A DNA stretch of 64,000 nucleotides from Pseudomonas entomophila (GTDB taxonomy: Bacteria > Pseudomonadota > Gammaproteobacteria > Pseudomonadales > Pseudomonadaceae). The position numbers were made by a program, and so were the translations under genes. Location of the stretch: contig NZ_JAAMQI010000008.1 of the NCBI RefSeq assembly GCF_013523165.1, positions 1 to 64,000 on the forward strand. Reading direction: 5' to 3'. Positions 62,287-64,000 of the stretch are shown piece after piece; position 1 is the first letter of the stretch; each line of letters starts with the position of its first letter. The notes under the pieces are model-generated. The model ran no database searches and was not told the DNA's origin. It worked only from the letters and a program-made list of their open reading frames with translations.

Positions 62287-63861
62287 ATGTCCGCACGCCA
62301 GTTCATCGGCGGCCAGCGCATCGGCGCCGGCACCGTCACCTTGCAGAGCCTTGACGCCCGCACCGGCAAAGCCCTGCCCCAGACCTTCGTCCAGGCCACG
62401 CCTGAAGAGGTCGCCGCGGCAGCCGAAGCGGCCGAAGCCGCCTTCCTGACCTACAACGGCCTGGCCCCGGCGCGGCGCGCCCAGTTCCTCGACGCCATCG
62501 CCGATCAGCTCGATGCCCTGGACGATACCTTTGTCGCCACCGTATGCCGTGAAACCGCCCTGCCCGCTGCCCGCATCCAGGGTGAGCGCAGCCGCACCAG
62601 CAACCAGATGCGCCTGTTCGCCAAGGTCCTGCGCCGCGGCGATTACCTGGGTGCCCGCATCGACCGCGCGCAGCCCCAGCGCCAGCCGCTGCCCCGCCCC
62701 GACCTGCGTCAGTACCGCACCGGCGTCGGCCCGGTGGCGGTGTTCGGCGCCAGCAACTTCCCCCTGGCCTTCTCCACCGCCGGCGGTGACACCGCCGCTG
62801 CGCTGGCGGCCGGCTGCCCGGTGGTGGTCAAGGCGCACAGCGGCCACATGGCCACCGCCGAACAGGTGGCCGAGGCCATCCAGCGCGCCGCCGTGGCCAC
62901 CGACATGCCGGCAGGCGTATTCAACATGATCTACGGCGGAGGCGTCGGCGAAGCGCTGGTGCGCCACCCGGCGATCCAGGCCGTGGGCTTCACCGGCTCG
63001 CTCAAGGGCGGCCGCGCCCTCTGCGACCTGGCCGCGGCGCGCCCGCAGCCGATTCCGGTGTTCGCCGAGATGAGCAGCATCAACCCGGTGCTGGTCCTGC
63101 CCGAGGCCGTGCAAGCCCGCGGCGTACGCATCGCCCAGGAGCTGGCCGCGTCGGTGGTGCTGGGCGCCGGGCAGTTCTGCACCAACCCAGGGCTGATCAT
63201 CGGCCTGGCGGGCGAGGCCTTCGACGGCTTCGTCGCCGCGCTGGGCGCGCACCTGGCGGACCAGGCCGGCCAGACCCTGCTCAACGCCGGTACCTTGCGC
63301 AGCTACAGCAGCGGTGTGCAGCGCCTGATGCAGCATCCCGGCGTGCAGCACCTGGCTGGCGCCGAACAGGCGGGCAACGAAGCCCGTGCGCAGCTGTTCA
63401 AGGCCGACGTCAGCCTGTTGCTGCAGGGCGATGCGCTGTTACAGGAAGAAGTCTTCGGCCCGACGACCGTCATCGTCGAAGTGGCGAACGAGGCCGAGCT
63501 GCGCCAGGCGCTGGAGGCGCTGCACGGGCAACTGACCGTGACCCTGCTCGCCGAGCCTCAGGACCTGCAGCGCTTCGCGCCCCTGGTGCCGGTGCTGGAG
63601 CGCAAGGCGGGGCGTCTGCTGCTCAACGGCTACCCGACCGGGGTCGAGGTGTGCGATGCCATGGTGCATGGCGGTCCTTACCCTGCCACTTCCGATGCCC
63701 GTGGCACGTCGGTCGGCACCCTGGCCATCGACCGCTTCCTGCGCCCGGTGTGCTACCAGGACTACCCAGACGCGCTGCTGCCCCTGGCGTTGCAGAACGC
63801 CAACCCCCTGGGCCTGCAACGGCTGGTCGATGGCGAGCACAGCCGTGAGGCGTTGAGCTGA
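62287..63861 (+). CDS. Alpha-ketoglutaric semialdehyde (2,5-dioxovalerate) dehydrogenase
   Basis: 524 residues. ALDH of the KGSADH type, longer than most ALDHs. FGASNFPLAFSTAGGDTAAAL replaces the usual PWNFP block, a feature of this class; FTGSLKGG, FAEMSSINPV (general base Glu) and the nucleophile Cys298 (GQFCTNPG) follow. Gives 2-oxoglutarate, so pentonates enter the TCA cycle in three steps after uptake. AGGAG precedes the ATG. 28 bases after AraD1. Confidence 0.9.
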   Translation: MSARQFIGGQRIGAGTVTLQSLDARTGKALPQTFVQATPEEVAAAAEAAEAAFLTYNGLAPARRAQFLDAIADQLDALDDTFVATVCRETALPAARIQGERSRTSNQMRLFAKVLRRGDYLGARIDRAQPQRQPLPRPDLRQYRTGVGPVAVFGASNFPLAFSTAGGDTAAALAAGCPVVVKAHSGHMATAEQVAEAIQRAAVATDMPAGVFNMIYGGGVGEALVRHPAIQAVGFTGSLKGGRALCDLAAARPQPIPVFAEMSSINPVLVLPEAVQARGVRIAQELAASVVLGAGQFCTNPGLIIGLAGEAFDGFVAALGAHLADQAGQTLLNAGTLRSYSSGVQRLMQHPGVQHLAGAEQAGNEARAQLFKADVSLLLQGDALLQEEVFGPTTVIVEVANEAELRQALEALHGQLTVTLLAEPQDLQRFAPLVPVLERKAGRLLLNGYPTGVEVCDAMVHGGPYPATSDARGTSVGTLAIDRFLRPVCYQDYPDALLPLALQNANPLGLQRLVDGEHSREALS

Positions 63862-63881
63862 GGCCGACCAGGCCTCGAATC

Positions 63882-63918
63882 GCCGGCCTGCCTTGCCCTT
63901 CCAGGCATGCGGGCCGGC
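63882..63918. terminator. Hairpin at the end of the pentonate operon
   Basis: Stem GCCGGCC (63882-63888) with GGCCGGC (63912-63918), inner TGCCT/AGGCA pairing (63889-63893 with 63903-63907), 20 bases past the dehydrogenase stop. No T-run. It lies between the operon and a probable convergent gene at the edge. Confidence 0.5.
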
Positions 63919-63946
63919 AAACGCGACTCGGTAGCGCCTGGCGCGC

Positions 63947-64000
63947 TCATTGTCGAAACAATCGCGCCGCGAAGAACGAGAGCCAGGCCGTCCCCATCAG
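63947..64000 (-). CDS. Possible C-terminal fragment of a gene continuing beyond the window
   Basis: The minus strand is open from 64000 to a TGA at 63947-63949, giving LMGTAWLSFFAARLFRQ. The hydrophobic-basic end resembles the tail of a membrane protein, and its place after a hairpin facing the pentonate operon fits a convergent gene. Only 17 residues are visible, so identity is unknown. Confidence 0.3.
   Translation of the reverse strand: MMGTAWLSFFAARLFRQ

Overview
The window is a GC-rich bacterial chromosome segment. Its gene content and order (algP-algQ-dsbB-hemYXDC-algR-argH, cyaA-rnk-cyaY-lptM-lysA-dapF-xerC, amtB-glnK, sutA, gbuR-gbuA) point to Pseudomonas, most likely the P. putida group. 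No rRNA, tRNA, insertion sequence, prophage or CRISPR array was seen. About 60 genes are supported, almost all with clear Shine-Dalgarno sequences.

Layout. 1-3.2 kb: GABA catabolism (gabT, gabD) with a candidate promoter/operator. 3.2-7.3 kb: argA, argE and a CYTH/CHAD triphosphatase. 7.3-18.4 kb: mixed housekeeping and accessory genes (an Lrp-type regulator, an orphan GspE-like ATPase, two transporters, CBS protein, ABC-F yheS, histone-like algP, FKBP). 18.4-26.5 kb: algQ, dsbB, hemYXDC, algR (no adjacent algZ) and argH. 26.5-36.7 kb: GST, small conserved proteins, adenylate cyclase cyaA, rnk, cyaY, then the operon lptM-lysA-dapF-DUF484-xerC-HAD. 36.9-43.4 kb: sutA, amtB-glnK, a UbiK-like domain fused in frame to a gamma-glutamylcyclotransferase-like domain, a near-perfect parS site, a strongly foldable leader before two small paralogous-looking genes, and an exported-type malate:quinone oxidoreductase with a LacI-family operator at its promoter. 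43.5-44.4 kb: stand-alone EAL phosphodiesterase.

44.5-55.4 kb is a guanidino-compound catabolic island: divergent LysR regulator gbuR, guanidinobutyrase gbuA, a SnoaL-like protein, NCS1 and SSF transporters, a ThDP decarboxylase of the 2-ketoarginine type, an aldehyde dehydrogenase, a Tat-exported FAD amino-acid-oxidase-like protein and a secreted RidA-family protein. Together they encode 2-ketoarginine -> 4-guanidinobutyraldehyde -> 4-guanidinobutyrate -> GABA + urea, and gabT/gabD at the other end of the window would take GABA to succinate. Pairing an exported imine-forming oxidase with an exported imine deaminase is the most unusual feature of the island.

55.5-57.0 kb: osmoprotectant transporter proP. 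57.2-63.9 kb: a complete non-phosphorylating pentonate route (sugar-acid dehydratase, AraD1-type 2-keto-3-deoxypentonate dehydratase, alpha-ketoglutaric semialdehyde dehydrogenase) with an MFS importer, a GntR/FCD regulator, paired palindromic operators and a Crc/Hfq-type motif at the importer's ribosome-binding site. A fragment of another gene probably starts at the right edge.

Functions were assigned by reading motifs and recalling families. No database search was run.
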